DNA from: Spongiactinospora rosea | GTDB lineage: Bacteria; Actinomycetota; Actinomycetes; Streptosporangiales; Streptosporangiaceae | Direction of reading: 5' to 3' | Assembly: GCF_003315795.1 (NCBI RefSeq) | Contig: NZ_QMEY01000020.1 | Coordinates: forward strand, 104,960-168,959 | Length of the DNA: 64,000 bases | The notes under the pieces: generated by a model | Databases searched by the model: none | What the model was told of the DNA's origin: nothing | The model's input: the letters and a program-made list of their open reading frames with translations, nothing else | Made by a program: the position numbers and the translations under genes | Shown: in pieces, positions 42,487 through 50,820 of the stretch | Numbering within the stretch: position 1 is the stretch's first letter | Layout: each line of letters starts with the position of its first letter

Positions 42487-43326
42487 ATGACACAGCTCGG
42501 CCGGGGTGACCTGGGACCCATCGGCGTGACCCTGGACGTGCGCCCCGACGGCGGGCACCTCGACGACGCCGCCCTGCTGGAGCGGCTCGGCTACACGACG
42601 ATCTGGATCGCGGGCGGCCGGCTCGCCACCCTGGACCCGCTGCGAGACGTCATCCGGGCGACCTCGACGGTCCGGGTCGGCAGCGCGATCATCCCCGCCC
42701 AGGTGTACGCCGCCGAAGAGGTGGTCGCGTTGCGCCGCGACCTGGAGTCCACCGCCCCGGGACGGCTGATCACCGGGCTGGGCGGGGTGCACGGGCCGCG
42801 CCCGCTGCGCGACATGAACGCCTACCTCGACCGCCTGGACGCCGCCGACCCGCCGGTCCCGGCTGGGGCTCGCGTGCTCTCGGCGCTGGGCCCGCGGATG
42901 CTGGAGCTTTCCCGCGACCGCGCGGCGGGCGCCCTGCCGCTGCTGGTCACCCCCGAGTACACCGCGCAGGCCCGGCGAATCCTGGGCGATGAGGCGATCC
43001 TGGCCGTGATGGAGTACGTCGTCCTCGAAAGCGATCCGCGCGTGGCCAGGGACACGGTTCGCGAATCCATCCGATTCCTGGTCAAGGTCGGCGGCTATCC
43101 GCAGAATCTGCGCCGGATGGGCTTCACCGAGGCGGACATCGCCGGGCCCAGTGACCACCTGCTCGACGAACTGGTCGCCTGGGGCGACATCGACGCCGTG
43201 GCCGCGCGCCTACGCCGCCACCTGGAGGCGGGCGCCGACCAGGTCGTCCTCGCCGTACAGCCGACGGATCCGCAGACCGTCCCGCACGCGCAGTGGCACA
43301 CCCTCGCCGACGCCCTCATCGGCTGA
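42487..43326 (+). CDS. LLM-class F420-dependent oxidoreductase
   Basis: The 279-residue protein follows the luciferase-like monooxygenase fold: LGPIGVTLDVRPD, LERLGYTTIWIAGGRLATLD, VRVGSAIIPAQVYAAEEVVA. This is the subfamily otherwise known as TIGR03620 F420-dependent proteins. The catalytic TIM barrel is complete (usual length about 280). It would use reduced F420 or FMN on an unknown substrate. AAGGAG precedes the ATG. It is divergent from the P450. Confidence 0.9.
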   Translation: MTQLGRGDLGPIGVTLDVRPDGGHLDDAALLERLGYTTIWIAGGRLATLDPLRDVIRATSTVRVGSAIIPAQVYAAEEVVALRRDLESTAPGRLITGLGGVHGPRPLRDMNAYLDRLDAADPPVPAGARVLSALGPRMLELSRDRAAGALPLLVTPEYTAQARRILGDEAILAVMEYVVLESDPRVARDTVRESIRFLVKVGGYPQNLRRMGFTEADIAGPSDHLLDELVAWGDIDAVAARLRRHLEAGADQVVLAVQPTDPQTVPHAQWHTLADALIG

Positions 43327-43383
43327 TACCTCCGGGCCGGCGATGGACCCCGGCGTTGCGGTCACCGCGGTCCATCGCGCGTT

Positions 43384-44016
43384 TCAGCCGCCAATGGGGG
43401 TCTGGGTCATGAACTCCCGGTACGCCTCATCGAACTCCGGCATGGCCCGCTGCCCGTTCCCCGACGGGGTGCCATCGGTTCGGAGCAGGATGTTCATGCC
43501 ATCGGCGATGTCGTAAGCAGCGGCCACCAACCATGGAACAGGCTGCGGGCCGAGGACGGCGGCTTCCCGATCCAGCACGCCGACGCGCTCGGCCCAGACC
43601 CGGCGCCCGAGCAGCGCCCGCGCGCCGGATTGGAAGGATTCCAGTGCCGCGAAGCGGAAATTGGCCTTGGCCGCGGCGTCGCTGGTGCGTGCCGCCTCGT
43701 GCAGCGAGAGGAATCCCCGGGTCACATCCGCGACGTACTGGAATTGCAGGCTCTCCGGGAGCACCGTGTCCGTGCGGAACTTGATCGCCCACTCCGCTGG
43801 GCGGCACATCGTCAGGCACGGGGGCGGCGGGCAGGGGCACCATTTCTGCACCACGACCGGGATCGGGTAGCAGTCCACCTGTATGTTGCGAAATATGATC
43901 GGGTAGCAGGCGCTGGAGTTGCTTTCCGCCGAGGCCGTGGTGCCGTGTACTGCCTGTGCTGACAGCAGCGACATGAGAAGAGCGAGCAGACAGGCCGCTA
44001 ATCGGCTGCGTTTCAC
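43384..44016 (-). CDS. secreted cysteine/proline-rich hypothetical protein
   Basis: The 210-residue protein starts at GTG 44016 (GGGAGG just before it) with a signal peptide (RLAACLLALLMSLLSAQAVHG). Just after the signal lies a compact Cys/Pro motif (CYPI, CYPIP, CPCPPPPCLTMCRP, residues 37-72), then a helical region of about 130 residues. I recognise no family. The motif suggests two or three disulfides or a metal site outside the cell. It is followed in the same direction by nothing close and is near the secreted SGNH hydrolase. Confidence 0.78.
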   Translation of the reverse strand: MKRSRLAACLLALLMSLLSAQAVHGTTASAESNSSACYPIIFRNIQVDCYPIPVVVQKWCPCPPPPCLTMCRPAEWAIKFRTDTVLPESLQFQYVADVTRGFLSLHEAARTSDAAAKANFRFAALESFQSGARALLGRRVWAERVGVLDREAAVLGPQPVPWLVAAAYDIADGMNILLRTDGTPSGNGQRAMPEFDEAYREFMTQTPIGG

Positions 44017-44206
44017 TGGTCCTCCCTGGGGGGCCGGGCGCGCCGTCCGGGCGTACACCGGGCTGAGGCCGTCCGGTATCGAACCGGAGCACCCCCGTTC
44101 TACATCGCCCGCCTACGCCGGTCCATCACCGGTGTTCGCACCGTCAGGCCCTTAATATCAGCGGCCTGTCCGCAATGGAAATGCGGCCCGGCTTTATGCG
44201 GGATCG

Positions 44207-45085
44207 TCAGCGTGCGGCCTCCTGGGGAGCGGGAAAGGGCAGGTCCCAGTCGCGAAGGACGGACGCGGTACGTTCGGCGATTATTCGCTGGCCCTCGGTA
44301 TTGGGATGAAAGTAATCCCATTTGCTGACATGGGAAAGCGTGAAGGGATAAGAGAAGACCGCTCCCCCGTCGTGGCGGCAGGCCGGGCCGTAGGCGTCGC
44401 AGGCGCGGGCCAGGGCCTCGTTGAAGTCCATCACGCGGGCGCGGACGCGGTCTCGGCGTTGGCGGTCGGCCTTGGCCATGGAGGTGGGCCGGGCCAGCAT
44501 CGACTGGCACAGCCTGCCCACCGACCAGAACGTACGGGCGAACGCGTTGTCCTTGCCGACCCGCCACAGCCGCTGCACGTCGGGGATGCTGGCGACGAAC
44601 ACCCGTGCCCGCGGCAGTCCGGCGCGAAGCACGTCGAGGGCGTTCGCGATGTTGGTGGCGAAGTCGGCCACGGGGGTCATCTGCCGCTCGGTCCGTACGC
44701 ACGCGTCCTGTGCGCCGACGAGAATCGTCACATAGCCGGCCCCGCGCCGGACGGCCTGGCGGGCCTGCGCGGCCAGTTCGGCGCTGACCGTGCCCGGCAC
44801 GGCCAGATTGACGTTGTGCCCGGCGATCCCCGCGTTGTCGCCCAGCAGCCGCAGATAGTGGCTCTCAACCGTGGCGTGGTCGCCGGTCGACCAGGACCGC
44901 GACACGCACGAGGTGAACCATCCGCAGGCGTTGAACCCGGCGCTGATGGAATCGCCGAGCGCGACGACCGAACCGGGCCGCCACGCACCGGCCCGCCCGG
45001 CCTCGGCCCGCGCCGGGCCGCCGAGCCCGATGGCCGGGTGGAGCAGCACCGCACCGGCCAGCACGGCCACCGGCATGCGCACCAT
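44207..45085 (-). CDS. secreted SGNH/GDSL hydrolase
   Basis: The 292-residue protein has a signal peptide (AVLAGAVLLHPAIGLGG ... ARA), the block I motif GDSISAG (S46), a block III variant GAQDAC in place of GxND, and the C-terminal DYFHPNTEGQ with the catalytic D and H. Cysteine pairs (CGWFTSC; CDAYGPAC) match the disulfides of secreted actinomycete esterases. It probably cleaves esters of lipids or polysaccharides outside the cell. The exact start among ATG 45085, GTG 45082 and ATG 45076 is uncertain. Confidence 0.9.
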   Translation of the reverse strand: MVRMPVAVLAGAVLLHPAIGLGGPARAEAGRAGAWRPGSVVALGDSISAGFNACGWFTSCVSRSWSTGDHATVESHYLRLLGDNAGIAGHNVNLAVPGTVSAELAAQARQAVRRGAGYVTILVGAQDACVRTERQMTPVADFATNIANALDVLRAGLPRARVFVASIPDVQRLWRVGKDNAFARTFWSVGRLCQSMLARPTSMAKADRQRRDRVRARVMDFNEALARACDAYGPACRHDGGAVFSYPFTLSHVSKWDYFHPNTEGQRIIAERTASVLRDWDLPFPAPQEAAR

Positions 45086-45268
45086 GACACCTCCGCACTA
45101 CGATCGCATTTTCCCCACTCGGGTGTACCACTGCGAAGCGGATCAGTCACGTAGCGTCACGGCCGACTTTCCGGTACTCGCAGGCGTCCCCGCGCCACGC
45201 TGCGTGGACACGCCCGCCGTCCACGAGAAACAGGGGTCCCGTCGAACACGTTCAAGTTCCCGCCTAAA

Positions 45269-46525
45269 GTGGGTGGAGTGAGTGTCGCGCTCGGGTTGAC
45301 CCGTCCTTTAATGGTTCGCACCGTCGCCGTCGCCGATCCCGGCGACCTGATGGCTCATCTGCGAGGCCCGGCCTCCTATGCCTGGGTCCGGCACGGCGAG
45401 GGCATGGTCGCGTGGGGCGAGGCCGCCCGCGTCACCGTTCCGCCAGGTCCAGGCCGGTTCGCCTGGGCCCGCGACTGGCTGGCCCAGACCCTGGGCGAGG
45501 CCGACGTCGATGACCAGGTGCGGGTGCCCGGTTCGGGGCCCGTCGCCTTCGGGTCCTTCACCTTCGATCCGGCGTCACCCGGCTCGGTGCTGGCCGTACC
45601 GGCGGCGGTGCTGGCCCGCCGCGGCGGCCGGGCCTGGCTCACCACCATCGGCCGGGTGCCCGCGACACTCGCGCCCGCCGCGCCATATCCGGCCGCCACC
45701 CCGGTGGGCCCGGTCCGCTACGGCGACGGCAGCCTGAGCGCGCCCCAATGGCAGCACGCCGTCTCCCTGGCCGTGGAGCGCATCCGGCGGGGCGATCTGG
45801 AGAAGGTCGTGCTCGCCCGCGATCTCGACGCCGTCGCCGAGCGCCCGGTCGACCTCCGGGCACTGCTGTCCCGGCTGGCCCGCCGCTATCCGGCCTGCTA
45901 TACCTTCTCCTGCGCGGGGCTGGTCGGGGCCACGCCCGAGCTGCTGGTCCGCCGCACGGGCGAGGCCGTCGAGTCGCTGGTACTGGCGGGTACGACGGCC
46001 CGCGCCGCCACCCCGGCGGAGGACGCCGCCCGCGGCGCCGCCCTGCTGTCCTCCGACAAGGACCGCCACGAACACACCTGCGCGGTCGATTCGGTACGCG
46101 ACGCGCTGGCCCCCCTGTGCAAGGACCTGACCGTGCCCGCCGCGCCGGAGCTGCTGAAGCTCTCCAATGTCCAGCACCTGGCCAGCCCGGTCAGCGGCCG
46201 GCTCTCCGAGGGCGCCTCGGTGCTCGACGTGGTGGCCGCCATGCACCCGACGGCCGCCGTGGGCGGCACCCCCACCGGCCGCGCCGTGGAGCTGATCGGC
46301 CGCCTTGAGGGCATGGACCGCGGCCGCTACTCGGGCCCGGTCGGCTGGATCGACGCCCGCGGCGACGGCGAATGGGGCATCGCGCTGCGCTGCGGCTCGA
46401 TCGAGGGCTCCCATGTCCGGCTGTTCGCCGGGTGCGGCATCATGGCCGACTCCGACCCCGCGGCCGAACTGGCCGAGGCCCAGAGCAAACTGCGCGTCAT
46501 GCAGGACGCCCTGGAGGGCCGCTGA
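45269..46525 (+). CDS. menF: isochorismate synthase (menaquinone type)
   Basis: The 418-residue protein has the chorismate-binding fold: GDLEKVVLARDLDAVAE, CYTFSCAGLVGATPELLVRR, SSDKDRHEHTCAVDSVRDAL, LSNVQHLASPVSGRL, HPTAAVGGTPTGRAVELI and RYSGPVGWIDARGDGEWGIA. These are the isochorismate synthase motifs. It converts chorismate to isochorismate for menaquinone, the quinone of actinomycetes; a siderophore role is less likely because no 2,3-dihydroxybenzoate genes are near. Start could be GTG 45269 or GTG 45278. No other men gene lies in the window. Confidence 0.9.
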   Translation: MGGVSVALGLTRPLMVRTVAVADPGDLMAHLRGPASYAWVRHGEGMVAWGEAARVTVPPGPGRFAWARDWLAQTLGEADVDDQVRVPGSGPVAFGSFTFDPASPGSVLAVPAAVLARRGGRAWLTTIGRVPATLAPAAPYPAATPVGPVRYGDGSLSAPQWQHAVSLAVERIRRGDLEKVVLARDLDAVAERPVDLRALLSRLARRYPACYTFSCAGLVGATPELLVRRTGEAVESLVLAGTTARAATPAEDAARGAALLSSDKDRHEHTCAVDSVRDALAPLCKDLTVPAAPELLKLSNVQHLASPVSGRLSEGASVLDVVAAMHPTAAVGGTPTGRAVELIGRLEGMDRGRYSGPVGWIDARGDGEWGIALRCGSIEGSHVRLFAGCGIMADSDPAAELAEAQSKLRVMQDALEGR

Positions 46526-46554
46526 CCCCTTGGCAGCGCCTGCCGCCGTATGAG

Positions 46555-46820
46555 TCCGCCGCCCTGGCTGCGGGCGCCAGAAGAAACGGCATAACTGCGG
46601 GCACAGGCCCGTGATCTCGGGCGGCCTGATGACCAGCGAGCCGATCGCGCTGCCGCCCACCGCCACCTGGCCTGGAGCGACTTGCGTTGTTCGGCGCTCA
46701 TCACGTCGAGCTCCACCGTCACCCCGCGGACGCCTTCGATCCTGCCGACGGCCGCGGTGACGTCGCGGGTGATCGTGTCCATCATGGGCTCCGGGGCGAC
46801 CGTGGCCCGGAGAAGGAGAT
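46555..46820 (-). pseudogene. fragment of an Mrp/ApbC-like Fe-S carrier ATPase
   Basis: On the minus strand the frame reads DLLLRATVAPEPMMDTITRD, then VTAAVGRIEGVRGVTVELDV and MSAEQRKSL. This matches the end of the N-terminal MIP18-type domain of actinobacterial Mrp (usual form TVAGCPMRDTI ... GVTDVxVELxVMSDEQR). The conserved GCP cysteine region reads APEP. Further on, RSYAVSSGARSQGGG resembles the RVYAVASGKGGVGKS P-loop start. The rest of the ATPase and the domain start are missing. It fills the 363-base gap between menF and the response regulator and is probably a relic. Confidence 0.6.
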
Positions 46821-46888
46821 CCCGTTCGCGCGACGAGGACTTTCGTGGCACGGCGGAGTATGGCGTGCGGCCCTCTGGGCGGCTGGGG

Positions 46889-47533
46889 TCAGGATTCGAG
46901 GAAGCGAAGGACGGCGAGGACGCGGCGGTTGAAGCCGCTCGATGGGTGGATGTCCAGTTTGTCGAAGATGGCGTTGACGTGTTTCTCCACCGCGCTCTGT
47001 GAGACGTGCAGCCGCTCGGCGACGGCCGGGTTGGCGTAGCCCTCGGCCATCAGGGACAGCACCTCGCGTTCGCGGGCGGTGAGCCGGGCCAGCGGGTCGG
47101 TGCGGGTGGTACGGGCCAGCAGCTGGCGGACCACCTCCGGGTCGAAGGCCGCCCCACCCGCGCCGACCCGCTCCAGCGCCGACAGGAACTCCCCCACCTG
47201 CATGACCCGGTCCTTCAGCAGGTAGCCCACGCCCCCGCCCTCGGCCGAGAGCAGCTCGGAGGCGTAGCGCTTCTCGACGTACTGGGACAGCACCAGCACC
47301 GACGTCTCGGGCCACCGGCGGCGGATCTCCAGAGCGGCGCGCAGGCCCTCGTCGGTGTGGGTGGGCGGCATCCGCACGTCGACGACCACGATGTCGGCGG
47401 GGTCGCGTTCGACGGCGGCCAGCAGCGCCACGGCGTCGCCGACCGCGGCCCTGACGTCGTGGCCCTCCTCGGCCAGCAGCCGTACCAGACCTTCGCGCAG
47501 CAGCGTGGAATCCTCGGCCAGGATCACTCGCAT
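46889..47533 (-). CDS. NarL/LuxR-type response regulator
   Basis: The 214-residue protein has a receiver domain (VILAEDSTLLREGLVRLL; phospho-acceptor D52 in VVVDVRMPP; VLSQYVEKRYA) and a C-terminal LuxR helix-turn-helix (LTAREREVLSLMAEGYANPA; VSQSAVEKHVNAIFDKL). It overlaps the histidine kinase gene by 10 bases and is its partner. The target genes are unknown. Confidence 0.94.
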   Translation of the reverse strand: MRVILAEDSTLLREGLVRLLAEEGHDVRAAVGDAVALLAAVERDPADIVVVDVRMPPTHTDEGLRAALEIRRRWPETSVLVLSQYVEKRYASELLSAEGGGVGYLLKDRVMQVGEFLSALERVGAGGAAFDPEVVRQLLARTTRTDPLARLTAREREVLSLMAEGYANPAVAERLHVSQSAVEKHVNAIFDKLDIHPSSGFNRRVLAVLRFLES

Positions 47534-48678
47534 GGCAGCCCCGCGGTGATCACGGTGGGGCCGCCGAGCGGGCTGCGCACGGCGAACGTGCCGTCCAGCG
47601 CCGCCACCCGGCGCGACAGGCCGGAAAGCCCTCCGCCGTAGGGGTCGGCGCCGCCCACGCCGTCGTCGTGGACGGTGACCTCGACGTCCGGCCCGCGGGC
47701 GGTGACCCGCACGGCGATGCGCCCGGCCCGCGCGTGCTTGGCCGCGTTGGTCACGGCCTCGCACACCACGAAGTAGACCGCGGTCTCCACGGCCGCGGGC
47801 AGCGCGGCGGGCGGGGCGTAGTCGATGGACACCGGTACGGCCGAGCGCTCGGCGACGGCGGCCAGCGCGTCGCGCAGCCCCACCGCGTCCAGCCCGGCCG
47901 GGTAGACCCGCCAGGCGACGTCGCGCAGGTCGCGCAGCGCCTCCTGGGACTCCTCATGGGCCTGGGCCAGCAGCTCGCTGTCGCCCTGGCGACGCGCCCG
48001 GCCCAGCAGCATGCCGAGCGCGACCAGCCGCTGCTGCACGCCGTCGTGCAGGTCGCGCTCGATACGGCGGCGCTCCTGGTCGACGGCCTGAACGATGCCC
48101 GCCCTGCTGGTGGCCAGCTCGGTAATGCGCTGCCGCAGCAGCTCGGTGGTGGAGGGCCCCAGGTAGCGGGCGGCCACCCGGCGCTCAAGGGCGGCGATGC
48201 CGGCGATCCCGGTCAGGTTGAGGTAGAACAACAGCACCCCCGGTACGGCCGCGAACGCGATGGTCGCCGACGTCACCTTCCCTCCGTCTTCGATCAGGGC
48301 CCATGGGAACCCGGTCGCCCAGGAGAGCAGCATGGTGATCACTGAGGCCAGCCCCAGCGCCAGCAGCAGTAGTACGCCGTGGCCGAGCACCCCCACCGCG
48401 CCGCGTGCCCCCAGGTAGCGCAGGGCCCGCGCGCCGGAGTAGTCGCCGGCCAGGTCGGCGTCGAAGAACCGCATCACCCGGCGCCGCTCGCTCTCGGCCA
48501 GCCGCCGCGCCTTGGCGTGGACGCGAGCGAGCACGGCGGCCCGGCCCCGCGGCCACGGCGAGACCACCGCCAGGGCGAGCCCGGCCCACAGCAGGAAGCC
48601 GAACGCCACCCAGGCGGTCACCCCGCCCACGACCAGCCCCGCCAGCGTGCGCAGCCAGCCGCGCACTACGCTCGCCAC
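47524..48678 (-). CDS. sensor histidine kinase (NarL-type, HisKA_3)
   Basis: From GTG 48678 the protein has 384 residues, with a hydrophobic pair near residues 12-40 and another near 98-160. It then has the phospho-acceptor H211 in ERDLHDGVQQRL and a HATPase domain (VVCEAVTNAAKHA; DDGVGGADPYGGGLSGLSRR). Its sensor part is membrane-embedded without a large external loop. It phosphorylates the response regulator encoded in the overlapping downstream gene. The DedA gene precedes it with only a 2-base gap. Confidence 0.92.
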   Translation of the reverse strand: MASVVRGWLRTLAGLVVGGVTAWVAFGFLLWAGLALAVVSPWPRGRAAVLARVHAKARRLAESERRRVMRFFDADLAGDYSGARALRYLGARGAVGVLGHGVLLLLALGLASVITMLLSWATGFPWALIEDGGKVTSATIAFAAVPGVLLFYLNLTGIAGIAALERRVAARYLGPSTTELLRQRITELATSRAGIVQAVDQERRRIERDLHDGVQQRLVALGMLLGRARRQGDSELLAQAHEESQEALRDLRDVAWRVYPAGLDAVGLRDALAAVAERSAVPVSIDYAPPAALPAAVETAVYFVVCEAVTNAAKHARAGRIAVRVTARGPDVEVTVHDDGVGGADPYGGGLSGLSRRVAALDGTFAVRSPLGGPTVITAGLPCE

Positions 48679-48680
48679 CG

Positions 48681-49352
48681 TCAGACCCTTTCGTGGTCCC
48701 GCTCCCGGTGCCGCCCGCCGCCGCCCTGCCGCTCGCGCCTGCCGCGCATGATCCTGGCCACCACGAACCAGACCACGGCCAGCACGCACAGGCCCAGGAC
48801 GCCCTTGGACACCACTCCCATGTACCGCTCGATGATGCCCCAGTTCTCGCCCAGGGCATAGCCGGCCAGCACGAACGCGGTGTTCCAGATCAGGCTGCCG
48901 AGCGCGGTGAGCGCCAGAAACGTAGTGATCTTCATCCGCTCCACCCCGGCCGGGACCGAGATGAGGCTGCGGAAGATCGGGATCATCCGCCCGAAGAACA
49001 CCGCCTTGGTGCCGTGGCGGGCGAACCACGCCTCGGTCTTCTCGATGTCGGCGACCTTCACCAGCGGCAGCCGGGCGGCGATCCGCACGATCCGGTCGCG
49101 ACCGAACAGCGCACCGACGCCGTACAGCGCCAGGGCGCCCACGATCGATCCGATCGTCGTCCACACCACCGCCCCGACCAGGCTGAGGTCGCCTCTGCTG
49201 GCGGCGAAACCGGCCAATGGCAGGATCACCTCGCTGGGCAACGGCGGGAACAGGTTTTCCAGGGCGATGGCGATGCCCGCCCCCGGCTCCCCCAGGCGTT
49301 CCATCAGATCGATCGCCCACCCGGCGATCCCACCCATCTCAACGGCATTCAT
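48681..49352 (-). CDS. DedA-family membrane protein
   Basis: The 223-residue protein has the DedA (SNARE-associated) pattern: LENLFPPLPSEVILPLAGFA, RHGTKAVFFGRMIPIFRSLI, and SVPAGVERMKITTFLALTAL. DedA proteins flip or scramble lipids such as undecaprenyl phosphate or phosphatidylethanolamine. It has four to five membrane segments and a basic C-terminus. No ribosome site is seen before ATG 49352; ATG 49337 is an alternative. It is co-oriented with the two-component genes (2-base gap), so they probably share a transcript and perhaps an envelope-stress role. Confidence 0.9.
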   Translation of the reverse strand: MNAVEMGGIAGWAIDLMERLGEPGAGIAIALENLFPPLPSEVILPLAGFAASRGDLSLVGAVVWTTIGSIVGALALYGVGALFGRDRIVRIAARLPLVKVADIEKTEAWFARHGTKAVFFGRMIPIFRSLISVPAGVERMKITTFLALTALGSLIWNTAFVLAGYALGENWGIIERYMGVVSKGVLGLCVLAVVWFVVARIMRGRRERQGGGGRHRERDHERV

Positions 49353-50100
49353 AAATAAGGACGCTATTCGTCTAGGCGTGACAGGAGAATGAGGCCCACC
49401 CCCCGCCGCCGTGGCGGCTACCCCAGGACGGGGGTGCGGAAAACCTCAGTTCCGGATCAACGCGCGGCGCGGCGGCAAAGTGCCCGATGTGGACGGGTCG
49501 GACACGGAATCACCCTATGGGCAAGGTCGGAGGGGTCCCACCCGGGGCCACGCTGATCGCGTCCACGCCGAACCCGGTACGGTCAGGCGACCCTGACGCG
49601 GCCGTCCTCGGCGACGCCGATCGCCGTGGGTGGGAGCCAGACCGAACTCGACGACATCGAGAGCGTCGCACGACGGGCCCTGGCCGAGGTACATCAGCCG
49701 GTGACGAACCACCGGCAGCCGACGCTCGCGGCGGAGATCGCCGGAGCCGTGTCGGCCGACCGAGCGAGAGCGGGCTGTGCGTCAGGCGTTTCGCGAGGCC
49801 GGGTTCCGGCTCCGGGAACAACCTGGCTTCCGTCGCTGGTCGTGGCCCCATTTCGCGTTCCGCGCGGGACCGCACTCGCTGGCCCTGAAGGCGGGCTCGC
49901 CGGCAGGGGCGACGGGGGACCTGCGCGAGGCTCTGCCGCTCCTTGAGGCGCGTGGCGGCTCGCTCGTTACGCACCGGCGTGCGCGACCTGGAGGAAGCAC
50001 GCCGGTTGGCGTCACGGGATCGCGGCGGCGGAACCGAGCTTCGCCCGCGGGAAACTGCCTTTGAGGCCGATCGGGGCATTCGGATGCTAGGAATTACCGT
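49353..50100. other. gene-poor stretch, no recognisable gene
   Basis: About 750 bases lie between the DedA and alpha/beta hydrolase genes. Several short open frames occur, for example a plus-strand one at 49777-50064 with QAFREAGFRLREQPGFRRWS, but none has a ribosome site or a family I know. Third-position GC bias is weak and conflicts between frames. It may be decayed coding sequence plus the promoters of the flanking genes. Confidence 0.5.
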
Positions 50101-50820
50101 ATGAGTCTTTCCGCCGCCCTGCTCGCCGGCCCGTTTCTCGGCCCGGCCGTCTGGGAGCCAGTGGCCGTATCGTTGCATGACGAATTCGGCGTGACCGCAA
50201 TGGTGCCGGCGCCGGTTCCCGCGGTCGCCGACCCTATGGCGATACTCGCCGCCTTACAAGAAACGTTGCCGGCGCAGGATGATCTGCTGCTGGTGGCGCA
50301 CAGCAATGCCGGGCTTTATGTGCCCGCGCTGACCCGCGCGCTGCCGGTGCGCGGCGTGGTCTTTGTGGACGCCGTGCTGCCACCGGCCAAAGGCGATGTG
50401 CCGGTGGCCCCGGAGGGCCTGCGGGAATTACTGCGCGGCCGGGTGGACGCGGACGGGCTGCTGCCGCCCTGGACGAACTGGTGGCCGGAGGACGACATCG
50501 CCCACCTGTTCCCGGACACCGCGACCAGGAAAAGGGTGGAGGCCGAACAGCGACGAATGCCCTTCGATTACCTGACCGCCCGGGTCGAGTTGCCGGACGG
50601 CTGGGATCGAATTCCCGCGGCGTATTTGGCATTCGGTGATACTTATGCCGAGGAATTGGCCGATGCGCAAAGCCGTGGCTGGCCGGTGCGGACCATGCCG
50701 GGCGCTCACCTGCACATGCTGCGCGAGCCGCGGGCGGTGGCCGCGGAGATCATGCGACTGGCCGGAGAAGCCGGCGTCAGTCCAACCACGTCTGCACCCG
50801 TGCGGCCACCATCTCCTTGA
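50101..50820 (+). CDS. alpha/beta hydrolase
   Basis: The 239-residue protein has a nucleophile elbow AHSNAGLY (serine near residue 77), a late acid in FGDTYAEEL and a histidine in GAHLHMLREP. The consensus G-x-S-x-G is altered to HSNAG. It has the compact fold of small esterases and enoyl-thioester or lactone hydrolases; no substrate is evident. Its last 44 bases overlap the 3' end of the convergent transposase-MerR fusion gene. Confidence 0.85.
   Translation: MSLSAALLAGPFLGPAVWEPVAVSLHDEFGVTAMVPAPVPAVADPMAILAALQETLPAQDDLLLVAHSNAGLYVPALTRALPVRGVVFVDAVLPPAKGDVPVAPEGLRELLRGRVDADGLLPPWTNWWPEDDIAHLFPDTATRKRVEAEQRRMPFDYLTARVELPDGWDRIPAAYLAFGDTYAEELADAQSRGWPVRTMPGAHLHMLREPRAVAAEIMRLAGEAGVSPTTSAPVRPPSP

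Noticed and set aside
44063..44103. tRNA-like T-arm on the minus strand (TCCGG-TTCGATA-CCGGA)
   Set aside because: The 5-base stem and TTCGATA loop look right, but no matching 5' acceptor strand, D arm or anticodon arm is found at proper distance. It is most likely a chance inverted repeat; a tRNA scan would settle it.
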